This document shows, in pieces, positions 35,486-44,895 of a DNA stretch of 49,042 nucleotides (position 1 is the stretch's first letter; each line of letters begins with the position of its first letter). Made by a program: the position numbers and the translations under genes. Origin of the DNA: M55B129 sp964506505 (GTDB taxonomy: Bacteria; Bacillota; Dethiobacteria; DTU022); NCBI GenBank assembly GCA_964506505.1, contig CAZDKY010000027.1, positions 1-49,042 of the forward strand, in the 5' to 3' direction. The notes under the pieces are model-generated. The model was not told the origin of the DNA. It ran no database searches and was given only the letters and a program-made list of their open reading frames with translations.

Positions 35486-35606
35486 AGCAACATTCTCCAT
35501 TAGCCGGACAGCAAACTGCAATTGCGTCGGCTTTTCTCACATTTTGTGAACGCAAAGCGACTTAAATAATTTTTCGACACACTGCACTCATTACCTGCCG
35601 CCAATT

Positions 35607-37415
35607 TCAGTTAAAAGGCCAGAACACGGGAACCAGAATAATAATTATCATAAAAACCAGGACAATCAGTCCGGCTCCAAACCTAAAATTATCTTTTATA
35701 CGGTATCCACCTGGTTTTTCAACGAGCATAATCACCGGGTGCCCCGCCGGGAGCAAAAAGGCGGCTGAAGCACCAATAATTACTCCCATGATAAAAGTTT
35801 TTGGATTGGTTCCCAGGGCCGATGCCGCATGCAAGGCGACTGGAGTCATGATTACTGCAGCAGCTACATTGTGTAAAGGCTGAGTGAGGATGATTGTCAA
35901 ACCGGATATTAGAGCCAGAACTGCCAGCGGATGATATCCTCCCGCCTCCAAAATATTTTCAGTAAGAAGGATAGCTGTTCCACTGTTTTCCAGAGCAGTC
36001 CCCAGAGGATAGAGACAGCCGATTAAAATAATTGCCCTCCACTCAATACTGGTATAAATTTCACCCGGTTTTAAAATGCCAAACAGAACCATTGCCGCAG
36101 CCCCGGTCACTGCCGCAACTGCCACAGGAAGCAATTTTAACGCAGCTGTAGAGATTACCAGCAAAAGAAGAATAACCGCCAGCGGCCCGTACCGGCGCAA
36201 TTCCGGAGGTGCTTCCTGTTTGCGCGGTGGGTGAAGCCAGCGAAAGTTTCTTCCGGGCTGAAAAGATCTTGTCCTGCGGCGGTCACCAAATAAAAGCAGC
36301 CCATCTCCCTCCTGCAGGACCATACTGCCTACATCGGTCCGATAAGGGCGTTCTCCACGCCAGATAGCGATACCACTCAAGCCCGTTTTACGGCGAAAAT
36401 CCATGCCGGTGAGAGTCCTGCCGATTACCGGAGAACGAGGTGGAACAACCAGTTCAACAAGTTCAGCTGTGCTCAGAGGAAATTGTTTCTGTTCGCGGGG
36501 ATGGCCGGCAAGAAAAAAACCCTCAGCCTTCGTCAACTCTTTGACTTTTTCCTCCCGGCCCAGGACCAGCAAAACATCTTCTCTTTCCAGAAATAATTTT
36601 TCAGATCCTGCAGCTCTTTGTTCTTCAGCACGGGCTACGGCAACCAGAACCAGGCCGAACCGTTCGCCCAAACCCAATTCCTGCATGCTTTTTCCTACCG
36701 CAGAAGAATCTTCCTGAACCCAGATCTCCCAGAGGCGATCAGTCAGTCCGTAAATCTTAATCAGGTTTGGTTTATCCAGAGCAATTATTTCTTCCGACGG
36801 ATCTTCATCGGGGAGCAACTGCCAGGCAAAAAGCATGCTGTAGATAACCGCAGCCGATAACAAAACAACTCCGACCGGCATAAATTCGAAGAAACTAAAC
36901 CCGAAACCGAGAGCTTCTTCCACCAGGCTGTTAACAACCAGATTATGGGACGCCCCAATGAGGGTTATGTTGGCTCCCAGCAAACAGGAAATCACCATCG
37001 GAAGAAGCAGTTTGGTTTTCGGTATTTTACTGCGGAATGCGAGGCGCATTATAGTGGGAATAAAAAAAAGGACCGTTGCCGTAACGATAATAAATCCGGC
37101 CATTGCTCCAGGTAGCACGGTTCCGGCAGCAACAAGGCGCCGCCGGCTCCGGCCAACCAGGCGACCCAGGTATTCCGCCACCCGATTAACCACCCCGCTG
37201 CGCACCAACCCGGCGGTGATAACAAATAATGAGGCAATCGTAATAACCGCCGAGCTGCTAAAACCGGCGAATACTTCATCTGCACTGACCAGGCCGGCAA
37301 GAATCAGAGAAACAGGAATCAGCAGCGGTACAATATCCATTCGTATCCACCCCGTTACGAACAGCAGGACCACTGCAGTCATAATTGATAAAGCAAGAGC
37401 AACATCAGTGTTCAC
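35607..37415 (-). CDS. SLC13-type permease with two TrkA-C domains (paralog 2)
   Basis: The 602-residue protein has about ten to twelve membrane helices split by a soluble insert holding two TrkA-C (RCK_C) domains: WEIWVQEDSSAVGKSMQEL and VELVVPPRSPVIGRTLTGM. This is the layout of sodium/sulfate or dicarboxylate permeases of the DASS/SLC13 type. Compared with the next gene, the paired Asn residues of both re-entrant motifs are changed (AGFIIVTATV in place of SGFMNNIGAL, TQPLHNVAAA in place of SNLVNNAAAA). The GTG start has AAAGGA 10 bases upstream. The substrate is unknown. Confidence 0.85.
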   Translation of the reverse strand: MNTDVALALSIMTAVVLLFVTGWIRMDIVPLLIPVSLILAGLVSADEVFAGFSSSAVITIASLFVITAGLVRSGVVNRVAEYLGRLVGRSRRRLVAAGTVLPGAMAGFIIVTATVLFFIPTIMRLAFRSKIPKTKLLLPMVISCLLGANITLIGASHNLVVNSLVEEALGFGFSFFEFMPVGVVLLSAAVIYSMLFAWQLLPDEDPSEEIIALDKPNLIKIYGLTDRLWEIWVQEDSSAVGKSMQELGLGERFGLVLVAVARAEEQRAAGSEKLFLEREDVLLVLGREEKVKELTKAEGFFLAGHPREQKQFPLSTAELVELVVPPRSPVIGRTLTGMDFRRKTGLSGIAIWRGERPYRTDVGSMVLQEGDGLLLFGDRRRTRSFQPGRNFRWLHPPRKQEAPPELRRYGPLAVILLLLVISTAALKLLPVAVAAVTGAAAMVLFGILKPGEIYTSIEWRAIILIGCLYPLGTALENSGTAILLTENILEAGGYHPLAVLALISGLTIILTQPLHNVAAAVIMTPVALHAASALGTNPKTFIMGVIIGASAAFLLPAGHPVIMLVEKPGGYRIKDNFRFGAGLIVLVFMIIIILVPVFWPFN

Positions 37416-37473
37416 CGATACAAAATCCTTTCATTGCCCGACCGATTAGACAGGCCGGGGACCCTTTGCTTTG

Positions 37474-39258
37474 TTAGAACCCAAACGGCCAGAATATCAT
37501 TATCAGTGGGACACCAACCAGGACAATAATTATTTCAAGGGGCAGCCCCATCCGCCAGTAATCGCCAAACTTATATCCTCCCGGCCCCATAACCAGGGTA
37601 TTCGACTGGTGCCCAATGGGGGTAAGAAAAGCACAGGAAGCACCGACAGCCACGGCCATCAGAAAGGGATCCGAAGATGCCTGGAGGCCTGCAGCGACGC
37701 TAATGGCAATCGGAGCCATTAATACAGCCGCCGCTGCATTATTCACCAGGTTAGAAAGAAACATCGTCCCAACCATAATTATAGTCAGGGTGATCCATGG
37801 AGCGACATTCCCTGCTACACTAAGAATGCCACCGGCCAGCAGTTCAGCTCCTCCCGTGTTTTCAAGAGCCTGGCTGACAGGAAGCATCGCCCCCAGCAGT
37901 ACTATGATAGGCCAATCCACACTGTCATATATCTCTCTCAAAGAAAGAAAACCGGCCAGAACCATAACCAGGGCTGCCGCAGTAAAAGCAACCTGGATCG
38001 AAAGATAGCCCAGAGCGGCCATTACCAGGGCTGCCGCGAAAATCAATACACCGAATATCGTTCGGGGAGGCTGATCAATTCGCAGGCCCCTTTCGACAAG
38101 GGGCAGCAGACCAAGGGTCGGAAGCACTTCATAAATGATGTCCGCCGGGCCCTGGAGGAGCAGGACATCACCGGCCCTGAGCCTGACCCGATCAGGCCTT
38201 GAGCGCAGGCGTCCCCCTTCCCTGGCCAGCCCGAGCAAATTTACACCGTAGCGTGAACGCAGCTTCATCCCGCGGGCCGTTCGTCTCTCAAGCACGGAAT
38301 TGGTGGTAATCGTCGCTTCGATAACAATGATTTCTTCAGAACTGAGGGCTTCTTCATCCAATTTCTCTGAATCCGCTATTTCCAGTCCGGAAGCGTTGAG
38401 CAGTTCCTGCAGCTCTTCGGCATCGGCCTTGATGATCAATCGATCATTTTCCTGGAAGGTCCGGTAGGGAGAAGGGGCGGCAAATTTTTGTTCTTTGCGA
38501 ATATGACCGACAACAGCGACATCGCCGTCGGTCATATTTTCCAGGTCCCGGATCCTTTTGCCGGTCAGGGCTGATTTCTCGGGAACGACCACTTCTGTTA
38601 TATAATCTTCCACTTTAAATATTTCTTCAGCTGAAAGCTGTCCCTTGCGTCGAGGGATTAATCTCCAGCCGAGCAGGACAATGAAAAGAACTCCGGCTAA
38701 GGCGATACCTGCTCCAACAGGAGCGAAATCGAACATCCGGAAAGGGATACCAACCTCCGTCTCCGTTCTGAAGATTGAAATGATAATATTGGGAGGAGTT
38801 CCCACCTGGGTGATCAATCCGCCAAGGAGTGAACCGAAGGACAGGGGCATCAAATAAAGGGAAGGTGAACGTTCACTTTTACGGGCCATGCGCAGGGCTA
38901 CAGGCATGAAAAGAGCCAGCGCCCCGATATTGTTCATAAAACCGGAGCTGATAGTAATAGCCAGAACAAGGATAAGGATCTGAACATTATAATTGTCCCC
39001 GGCTCTGGACATCAGTCGAACAATATAATCAACAACTCCGGAATTAAAAAGAGCCCGGCTGACAATAAGGACGGCAGCCACAGTTATTACCGCCGGATGG
39101 CCAAATCCGGAAAAAGCCTCTTCAGGAGAAACCAGTCCGACAACAGTAAGCAGCAGCAGAACGAAAAGAGCAACCAGATCATACCGCCAGCGCCCCCAGA
39201 TAAATAAAACCAGGATCAGGCCGAGAACCGAAAAAATTACAATTTGATCCGTTGTCAT
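37474..39258 (-). CDS. SLC13-type permease with two TrkA-C domains (paralog 1)
   Basis: The 594-residue permease has membrane helices on each side of a soluble insert with two TrkA-C domains (ITEVVVPEKSALTGKRIRD and EATITTNSVLERRTARG). The conserved re-entrant motifs are intact: SGFMNNIGALALFMP, LITQVGTPPNIIIS and LSNLVNNAAAAVLMAP. It likely imports a small anion such as a dicarboxylate or sulfate coupled to Na+. The ATG at 39258 follows GGGAGTGGG. It is followed 58 bases later by its paralog, in the same direction, so a duplicated transporter pair is likely. Confidence 0.88.
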   Translation of the reverse strand: MTTDQIVIFSVLGLILVLFIWGRWRYDLVALFVLLLLTVVGLVSPEEAFSGFGHPAVITVAAVLIVSRALFNSGVVDYIVRLMSRAGDNYNVQILILVLAITISSGFMNNIGALALFMPVALRMARKSERSPSLYLMPLSFGSLLGGLITQVGTPPNIIISIFRTETEVGIPFRMFDFAPVGAGIALAGVLFIVLLGWRLIPRRKGQLSAEEIFKVEDYITEVVVPEKSALTGKRIRDLENMTDGDVAVVGHIRKEQKFAAPSPYRTFQENDRLIIKADAEELQELLNASGLEIADSEKLDEEALSSEEIIVIEATITTNSVLERRTARGMKLRSRYGVNLLGLAREGGRLRSRPDRVRLRAGDVLLLQGPADIIYEVLPTLGLLPLVERGLRIDQPPRTIFGVLIFAAALVMAALGYLSIQVAFTAAALVMVLAGFLSLREIYDSVDWPIIVLLGAMLPVSQALENTGGAELLAGGILSVAGNVAPWITLTIIMVGTMFLSNLVNNAAAAVLMAPIAISVAAGLQASSDPFLMAVAVGASCAFLTPIGHQSNTLVMGPGGYKFGDYWRMGLPLEIIIVLVGVPLIMIFWPFGF

Positions 39259-39405
39259 TGTTCCCACTCCCGGGAGCATAATTTTTTAATAGATGTGGCT
39301 TGATGTATTGTCTCATAGCCCTGTAACCAAAGCGAACATCAGAAAAAAAGTGCCTTGTCGTAATCTTTTAAGCTGGTTCCGGATCAGGTTTCTTTCCGGA
39401 AAATT

Positions 39406-40209
39406 TTACTTTAGCCTGCTCAATTCCACTGACCCGTTCGAAGTGGTTATGCTTACCTGTAAACCGCCACCGTTCATCGAACCGACCAGGGAGGTTTTAT
39501 TCAGTTCTTCTGTGTCAATATTTATATTCTGAATAGTGATCGACCCATTTGACGTTTCAGCCTTTAAATCCACGGCCAGATCGGGAGAAAGGGCCAGCTT
39601 GATTGAACCGTTGCTAGTTTTTATTTCAATATCATCATGCAAATCAGGAAGTTCGGCTTCGATATTGCCATTGGAGGTAATCAAATCCTCCAAACCCTTT
39701 ACTGCCTTGATGTTAATGTCCCCATTGCTGGTCCGTGCCTTAACAATACCGTTAATATTACTGGCCTGGATAATCCCGTTGGAAGAAAACAGAACAGGAT
39801 TGCCCATTAAACCATCCACTATTATATTGCCATTTGAGCATTCTATGTATTTGACAAGGAGATCTTCCGGCACTTTGATGTCGTAATCTACGGTAACTTT
39901 TCTTGCTCCCGGCGGATATTCAGTCCGGATCACCATCTCTCCGGCAATATCAATGTAAATATCTACTTCATCAAGGGCCTCCTGCCCATGGATACTTTCT
40001 TTGCGGGCATTGATCTCAATGACATCCTCATCCCAGCCGTTTATGGTCACATCACCATTGGGATTGTAAATGGCAACCGGCGTTCCCGACCTGACCCGGT
40101 AGGACTGGGAAAAATCTTCCGTCATCACTATTCCACCACACCCGGATAACAATAACACAATACCCAGCACGATAAAAAACACGGGCATCTCTTTTTTGGG
40201 AATAAACAA
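39406..40209 (-). CDS. DUF4097-type beta-solenoid lipoprotein
   Basis: The 267-residue protein has a lipoprotein signal ending in LLLSGC (Cys24), then repeated strands each containing a Ser-Asn-Gly turn (CSNGNI, FSSNGI, RTSNGDI, ITSNGNI, KTSNGSI, ETSNGSI, TTSNGSV). This regular beta-solenoid is typical of DUF4097/LiaG-like putative adhesins. The TTG at 40209 has GGGAGGT 6 bases upstream and yields a proper signal peptide; a longer frame to 40311 does not. It stands alone, divergent from the EamA gene. Confidence 0.82.
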   Translation of the reverse strand: MFIPKKEMPVFFIVLGIVLLLSGCGGIVMTEDFSQSYRVRSGTPVAIYNPNGDVTINGWDEDVIEINARKESIHGQEALDEVDIYIDIAGEMVIRTEYPPGARKVTVDYDIKVPEDLLVKYIECSNGNIIVDGLMGNPVLFSSNGIIQASNINGIVKARTSNGDINIKAVKGLEDLITSNGNIEAELPDLHDDIEIKTSNGSIKLALSPDLAVDLKAETSNGSITIQNINIDTEELNKTSLVGSMNGGGLQVSITTSNGSVELSRLK

Positions 40210-40392
40210 TTTTATACCTCCCTCTTTGAATCGGACAGGCAGGTTGCCGTATATTGAAAAGCCATTTGCAATTTTCTCTTCCGGTATCGTCAAATCCTTC
40301 TGGTTTATCAATTAATAAATCGGCAACGAATCTTTCCCGACCGTTATTTTTGTTGTATAGTATAGGTTAGTCTGTAATAAAGGATGATTATC

Positions 40393-41334
40393 TTGAAACG
40401 CTATCTGCCTTATTTTGCCGGTATCGGAGTAGCCCTGGCCTGGGGTCTTTCGTTCATGTTTACCAGTAGAGCCTTAGATCACCTTGCACCTATCCATCTG
40501 CTTGGACTGCGCTTTGCCACCGCAGCAGTGGCCATGGGCCTGCTACGGGCATTAAAAATAATCAAATTCGATATCTCAGCGAGTGATTACCTGACCCTGC
40601 TGCCGCTGGCGCTTTTCCAACCAATCTTATATTTTTCAGCTGAAACAATCGGCATTATGCTGACTTCAGCTTCTTACTCTGGAATGATGATCGCTGTTAT
40701 CCCTATCTTCGTAGCTATCTTTTCGGCTATTTTCCTGCGCGAGTACCCTGTCCGTATTCAGCTGCTTTTTATCATCAGTACAGTAATCGGAGTCATTTTT
40801 ATCATATATATGGACAACCAGTCCATTACCGGGGCTAATCCCCTGGGCACTCTGGCCTTGATAGGAGCAGTAATCGTCGCCGCAGTATATCACATCCAAT
40901 CCCGCAAAGCTTCACAAGTCTATATGCCTATTCAGATAACCTGGGTCATGATGGTGTTCGGCGCAGTTGTTTTTAATTTCATTGCCCTGATAGTTGCTCT
41001 TAACAATGGTAATATAAGCACCTACCTGACTCCACTCGCCGAAATGTGGCCTTCAATATTTTACCTGGGCGCAATCTCCTCGGTAGCCAGTTTTTTCTTA
41101 TATAATTATGTCCTCAGTAAAATCACTGCCACCCAGGGAGCAGTATTCACCAATTTGATTACGGTAGTTGCCATAGCCGGCGGAGTGATTTTCCGCAATG
41201 AGGTCATTTACTGGTACCACCTGGTTGGAACTGCAGTTATATTGATCGGCGTTTGGGGCACAAACCGCTTTGCTCCAATGAGCCATGCACAAGGAAAACA
41301 GGAACAGGTCTCCCGGCATCGAAATAAAGCGTGA
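40393..41334 (+). CDS. EamA/DMT-family transporter
   Basis: The 313-residue protein has ten predicted helices in two EamA repeats, with the N-terminal YFAGIGVALAWGLSFMFTSRAL and the second-half VASFFLYNYVLSKITATQGAVFTNL. Such proteins usually export metabolites or amino acids; the substrate is unknown. The TTG at 40393 has AAAGGA 8 bases upstream, better than the ATG nine bases before it, which touches the site. It is divergent from the DUF4097 gene and converges on the MATE gene. Confidence 0.88.
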   Translation: MKRYLPYFAGIGVALAWGLSFMFTSRALDHLAPIHLLGLRFATAAVAMGLLRALKIIKFDISASDYLTLLPLALFQPILYFSAETIGIMLTSASYSGMMIAVIPIFVAIFSAIFLREYPVRIQLLFIISTVIGVIFIIYMDNQSITGANPLGTLALIGAVIVAAVYHIQSRKASQVYMPIQITWVMMVFGAVVFNFIALIVALNNGNISTYLTPLAEMWPSIFYLGAISSVASFFLYNYVLSKITATQGAVFTNLITVVAIAGGVIFRNEVIYWYHLVGTAVILIGVWGTNRFAPMSHAQGKQEQVSRHRNKA

Positions 41335-41395
41335 TTGCTCAAGACAAAAAATAATTTTACTGCCGGACAAAAGGCCGCAGTCCCCATTTACAATT

Positions 41396-42835
41396 CTACG
41401 GGCTGTATTTGACTGCCCAGCGGGCCAGTAACGCAATGGTTACCAGGAAAGAAGCTGCTTCTGAAAAAAGCGGCGTGAACCAGATCCCTTCCACTCCCCA
41501 GAGATGAGGGAAAATAAGCAGGCCCACAACCGTAAAAAAGAAACCCCGTGAAAACGATATCAGCAAAGAACTGCCCGCCCTTTCCAGGGCGGTAAAAAAG
41601 GTGGAGCTGATGATACCAACCGGCATGATTAAAAGGGTCCCGCTGATAATGGACGAGGCCCGCGTAGTCAATGCTGCAGTTTCGGGATGATCGGGGATAA
41701 ACAGAGTAACCATTTCCGCCGTCTGGGTGCGCAGGACAACAAAAAACATCGCCCCCAGGATCCAGGAAGAAATCATTACATAAACCAGGGTTTTCTTCAC
41801 CCTTTCAGACCTGCCCGCTCCATGGTTGTAACTGAGAATCGGCTGCGCTCCAACGCTGATCCCAATAAAAACAACCGAGCCAAACATAATCAGGTACTGG
41901 GCCATGGCAAATGCTGCTACTCCAGCCCCCCCCAGATAAGCAAGAAGAGCCCTGTTAAAAAGAAAAGTAGTAAGACCTGAGGCAATACTGGTAAAAAACT
42001 CCGAGGAACCGTTAAAGGCAATAATTCGCAGAACCGGCAGGCCGCCCCCGGGCAATCCGATCTGCAAACCAGGCCGGTTGCGAATTTTTTTCGCTGTAAA
42101 ATAACCAATAAAGATTAATGCTCCCATTGTCTGGGAAAGTCCGGTAGCAAGGGCTGCACCGGCTATCCCCATCTGCATGGGGAAAAGAAATAAGTAATCC
42201 AGAACAATATTCAACAGAGCCATGCCCATCATAACAGCAGTGGCCAGATTGGGCCGCCCATCGTTGCGAACAGTCTGCTCCAGAATAAAAATAAGAATCA
42301 TCATGGCAAAAAAAGGGTAAATAGCCATGAGATAGTGCCCCGCCATTTCACCAATTACACCTGAAGTGCCAAGGATAACAAGAATTGATGGAGAGGCAAA
42401 AATAGTGATCAGGCTGCCAGTAAATCCCAGACCTGATCCGAGAGCAACAACCAGGCCAAGCACCCGCCGGGCATTATCGTTATCGCCGCTCCCTTGCAGT
42501 ACGGCCACACGAGCATTGCCGCCAACTCCGATCATTGCTGCAAGGCCGATGAAAAAAGCCATGATCGGGTAAAGGATATTCACTGAAGCAAGGGCATCCG
42601 GTCCGATGCTTCGGCCGACCATGATCGCGTCGACAATATGGTAAAAAGCCATGAAAAGCATAGAGGCAATTGCAGGCAGGGTGTTTTTCAGTATTAAATT
42701 GCCGAGCGGTGCCGTTAGAAAAGCAACCCTGGCCGGATCTCGATCTATTCTCCCACCGGTTTTGTTTAACAAGGCCGGCGCATCAGTTAAATTATCAACA
42801 GAGCTCTTATTTGCTTCCATACTCAATCTGTCCAT
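41396..42835 (-). CDS. MATE-family efflux transporter
   Basis: The 479-residue protein has twelve predicted helices in two halves and the MATE blocks AFYHIVDAIMVGRSIGPDALASVNI, IGVGGNARVAVLQGSG and SVGAQPILSYNHGAG. It should export cations, drugs or a metabolite driven by Na+ or H+. The gene begins inside or next to the end of the upstream oxidoreductase gene (candidate starts 42835 or 42817; TTG at 42841 overlaps the TGA). No strong ribosome binding site exists, so translation is probably coupled. Confidence 0.9.
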   Translation of the reverse strand: MDRLSMEANKSSVDNLTDAPALLNKTGGRIDRDPARVAFLTAPLGNLILKNTLPAIASMLFMAFYHIVDAIMVGRSIGPDALASVNILYPIMAFFIGLAAMIGVGGNARVAVLQGSGDNDNARRVLGLVVALGSGLGFTGSLITIFASPSILVILGTSGVIGEMAGHYLMAIYPFFAMMILIFILEQTVRNDGRPNLATAVMMGMALLNIVLDYLFLFPMQMGIAGAALATGLSQTMGALIFIGYFTAKKIRNRPGLQIGLPGGGLPVLRIIAFNGSSEFFTSIASGLTTFLFNRALLAYLGGAGVAAFAMAQYLIMFGSVVFIGISVGAQPILSYNHGAGRSERVKKTLVYVMISSWILGAMFFVVLRTQTAEMVTLFIPDHPETAALTTRASSIISGTLLIMPVGIISSTFFTALERAGSSLLISFSRGFFFTVVGLLIFPHLWGVEGIWFTPLFSEAASFLVTIALLARWAVKYSP

Positions 42836-42837
42836 TC

Positions 42838-44319
42838 TCAACTCGCCCGAAAAGGTTTCCCGTCACGACGGCAGATCAGCTGGATCACGTGCCGCCCTGT
42901 GAGCATCGAACCATGCATGCCGGCCGGTGGTTCAATCCACTGGCCAATTTGATAAAAATCTTTTAAACCGGGCAGCTCTTTCGGGATCTTAAAACGCCCT
43001 TCTTCAGGGGGCACAATCCAGCCCATGTAAGCCCCTTTATAAACATTGGTATAATGCTCGTAGAGCACCGGCGTGACAACGTCAACTGCTTCGATTTTCC
43101 CCCGTGCGGGCGGAAATCTTTTTTCAACCACTCCGGTCACCTGTTCCACCAGCTGTTCTTTTTTTGCCTCATGTCGGCTCTTATCTCCCGACACTTTTCG
43201 CCAGTAATCATAGGAAGAATAGAGGGAAGCGCCAACCACGGTCTTCCCTGCCGGGGCCAGCGAAGGATCAAAAGAATAATTAATCAGGTAAAGGTAGCGG
43301 CTTTCTTCTCCACCCCCATTGATGGGGATATCCAACCTGATAACCGGGCACCTGGCCTCGGCAGAGAGATCTGCTTTTATACCAAGAGAGACCCGAACGG
43401 AAGAATAAACCGGGAAATTGTGAAAACTTTCCTTGATTAAAGGAGTCAAATATTGCCCCCCGAGCAGTTCATAAGCAGTATGGTAAAGGTCAGACGCCGA
43501 TATAACAATGTCACCGGAAACTTCCTCTCCTTTTTCCAGGAGCAGGCCGACTGCCCGTCCATTGTTAATCCTGATCTCTTTAACAGGGCACCCGTAATTG
43601 ACAACCCCTCCCCATTCATGAAACCGTTTTTCTATGGAGCGGACAAACTGCAGTGATCCACCGCAGGGAAAACCAGCATCCCGGTTATGCAGTGAAGCGA
43701 GGGTGCTGATCAGGTTGATCATCGAATAACCGGGGGGCATAATCAGCCCGAAAGCTTCCCTGAAAGAGGTGTTCTTCGCCCTGGCAAAATATTCGGTTAT
43801 AGATACCCTGGAAAATTTACCCATCACTTTGAAGAGAGGCATCATCCTGACAAGCATAACAGGAAAATCCCATATCTTATAAAGTTCGTCCGGTTTTTCG
43901 AACGGGAACATGGCTCCGGCAAAAGCCCTGGCCGCTCCGGTTATTTCCCTGATCATCATTTTATCTTCGGGACATTTTTGCAGGAGGTGTTCTTCAAGAC
44001 GATCGAGATCGCCGAACATTTGCAGGGGATCCCCACCGCCATTTTCTACAGTCAAAAACGGATCATTAACGACAATTTTCGTATCTTCCAAAGCCCCTAT
44101 TTCCCGCCAGAGTCGATTAAATTGACTGCCCGGCCTGGTTCCCGTCAGCCGGTGGATGCAGCCGTCAAAGGTGTATCCCCTTTTATCCCGGGAGGTACAG
44201 AGGCCCCCTGGAAAATCTTGTTTTTCGAATATCTCCACCTCGTAACCGTTCCGCAGGGCATGCACACCGGCCGACAGCCCCGCAATGCCGGCGCCAATAA
44301 TCAGTATTTTTTTAGCCAC
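42838..44319 (-). CDS. CrtI-like FAD-dependent oxidoreductase (phytoene desaturase/retinol saturase type)
   Basis: The 493-residue flavoprotein has the N-terminal dinucleotide motif IGAGIAGLSAGVHALRNGYEVEIFE, then PGGLCTSRDKRGYTFDGCIHRLTG and a C-terminal FAD motif (QWIEPPAGMHGSMLTGR). It resembles carotenoid desaturases and retinol saturases. There is no phytoene synthase nearby, so a carotenoid role is not supported; in Clostridia such proteins act on unknown lipids or isoprenoids. The GTG at 44319 has GGGAGGA 6 bases upstream. Its end is coupled to a MATE exporter gene. Confidence 0.88.
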   Translation of the reverse strand: MAKKILIIGAGIAGLSAGVHALRNGYEVEIFEKQDFPGGLCTSRDKRGYTFDGCIHRLTGTRPGSQFNRLWREIGALEDTKIVVNDPFLTVENGGGDPLQMFGDLDRLEEHLLQKCPEDKMMIREITGAARAFAGAMFPFEKPDELYKIWDFPVMLVRMMPLFKVMGKFSRVSITEYFARAKNTSFREAFGLIMPPGYSMINLISTLASLHNRDAGFPCGGSLQFVRSIEKRFHEWGGVVNYGCPVKEIRINNGRAVGLLLEKGEEVSGDIVISASDLYHTAYELLGGQYLTPLIKESFHNFPVYSSVRVSLGIKADLSAEARCPVIRLDIPINGGGEESRYLYLINYSFDPSLAPAGKTVVGASLYSSYDYWRKVSGDKSRHEAKKEQLVEQVTGVVEKRFPPARGKIEAVDVVTPVLYEHYTNVYKGAYMGWIVPPEEGRFKIPKELPGLKDFYQIGQWIEPPAGMHGSMLTGRHVIQLICRRDGKPFRAS

Positions 44320-44334
44320 AATATCTCCTCCCAA

Positions 44335-44647
44335 TTGAAACCAAAACCAGAGAACAGCAACAATCTGAAATTTTTCCTGTTACTTCTACATTGTGAATCT
44401 TAATACCTGCAGTCCTTTCCGACATCCCTGTGCCACAGGTAGCAACCATCTATTCAACAAACCGATATTTGATCCTTTACACCAGGTTGATAACTGAATC
44501 AAGGGCCATGGCAAAAGTGATAACAGCTGTTACCGTTTTCAAAAATACGGTCCAGACATTATTTAAAACCGTCCCGAAAGGTAAAATACCCAGTTAAAGA
44601 ATAAAACAGAAAAACTGGTCATTCCAGGGATTATAGTTTAAAATTAT
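44335..44647. other. Gap before the riboswitch; one unproven short frame
   Basis: No recognised gene. On the minus strand 44477-44593 is an open frame from a CTG that reads GILPFGTVLNNVWTV and continues as one hydrophobic helix, 38 codons in all. It has no ribosome binding site or ordinary start, so it may be a gene remnant or chance. Confidence 0.4.
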
Positions 44648-44676
44648 TTGACTTTTACAACATAAAATGGGATAAT
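44648..44676 (+). promoter_or_regulatory. Sigma-A promoter of the riboswitch-protease unit
   Basis: TTGACT (44648-44653) and GATAAT (44671-44676) are separated by exactly 17 bases, placing the transcript start near 44683, directly before the aptamer. Confidence 0.82.
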
Positions 44677-44687
44677 AATTTTGTTCT

Positions 44688-44800
44688 ACCATGAAAAGGC
44701 AAAATCGCTGAAAAGTGATGACGCAAAGCTAAAGGGGCTAAAGCATAATTAACTATGCCAGGGCCAGCCAGCTGCCGGTTAGATCCGTAATTCTACCGGC
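44688..44800 (+). ncRNA. Class I cyclic-di-GMP riboswitch (GEMM-I)
   Basis: Hallmarks of the aptamer are visible in order. AAGGCAAA is followed by a 6-bp helix ATCGCT/AGTGAT capped by a GAAA tetraloop. The conserved GACGCAAAGC follows. A second arm (GGCTAAAGCATA...TATGCCAGGGCC) contains the CUAAA tetraloop receptor, and GCC/GGC strands close the element. The GCCGG at 44774-44778 can also pair with CCGGC at 44796-44800, so the 3' end of the aptamer can switch partners. Such RNAs bind c-di-GMP and control surface, motility and matrix genes. Confidence 0.82.
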
Positions 44801-44827
44801 CCCGCCTGGATTCTGCAGGCGGGTTTT
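44801..44827 (+). terminator. Terminator hairpin of the riboswitch expression platform
   Basis: CCCGCCTG (44801-44808) pairs with CAGGCGGG (44816-44823) across a 7-base loop and is followed by TTTT. It lies directly after the aptamer and 68 bases before the protease start, so c-di-GMP probably controls readthrough. Whether binding turns the gene on or off cannot be told. Confidence 0.72.
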
Positions 44828-44895
44828 GATATACAGATATCCTGAAGATTCGTCCGCTTTAGTTTGCAGTCGGCCCCTTTCTCTGGAGGAACCAG

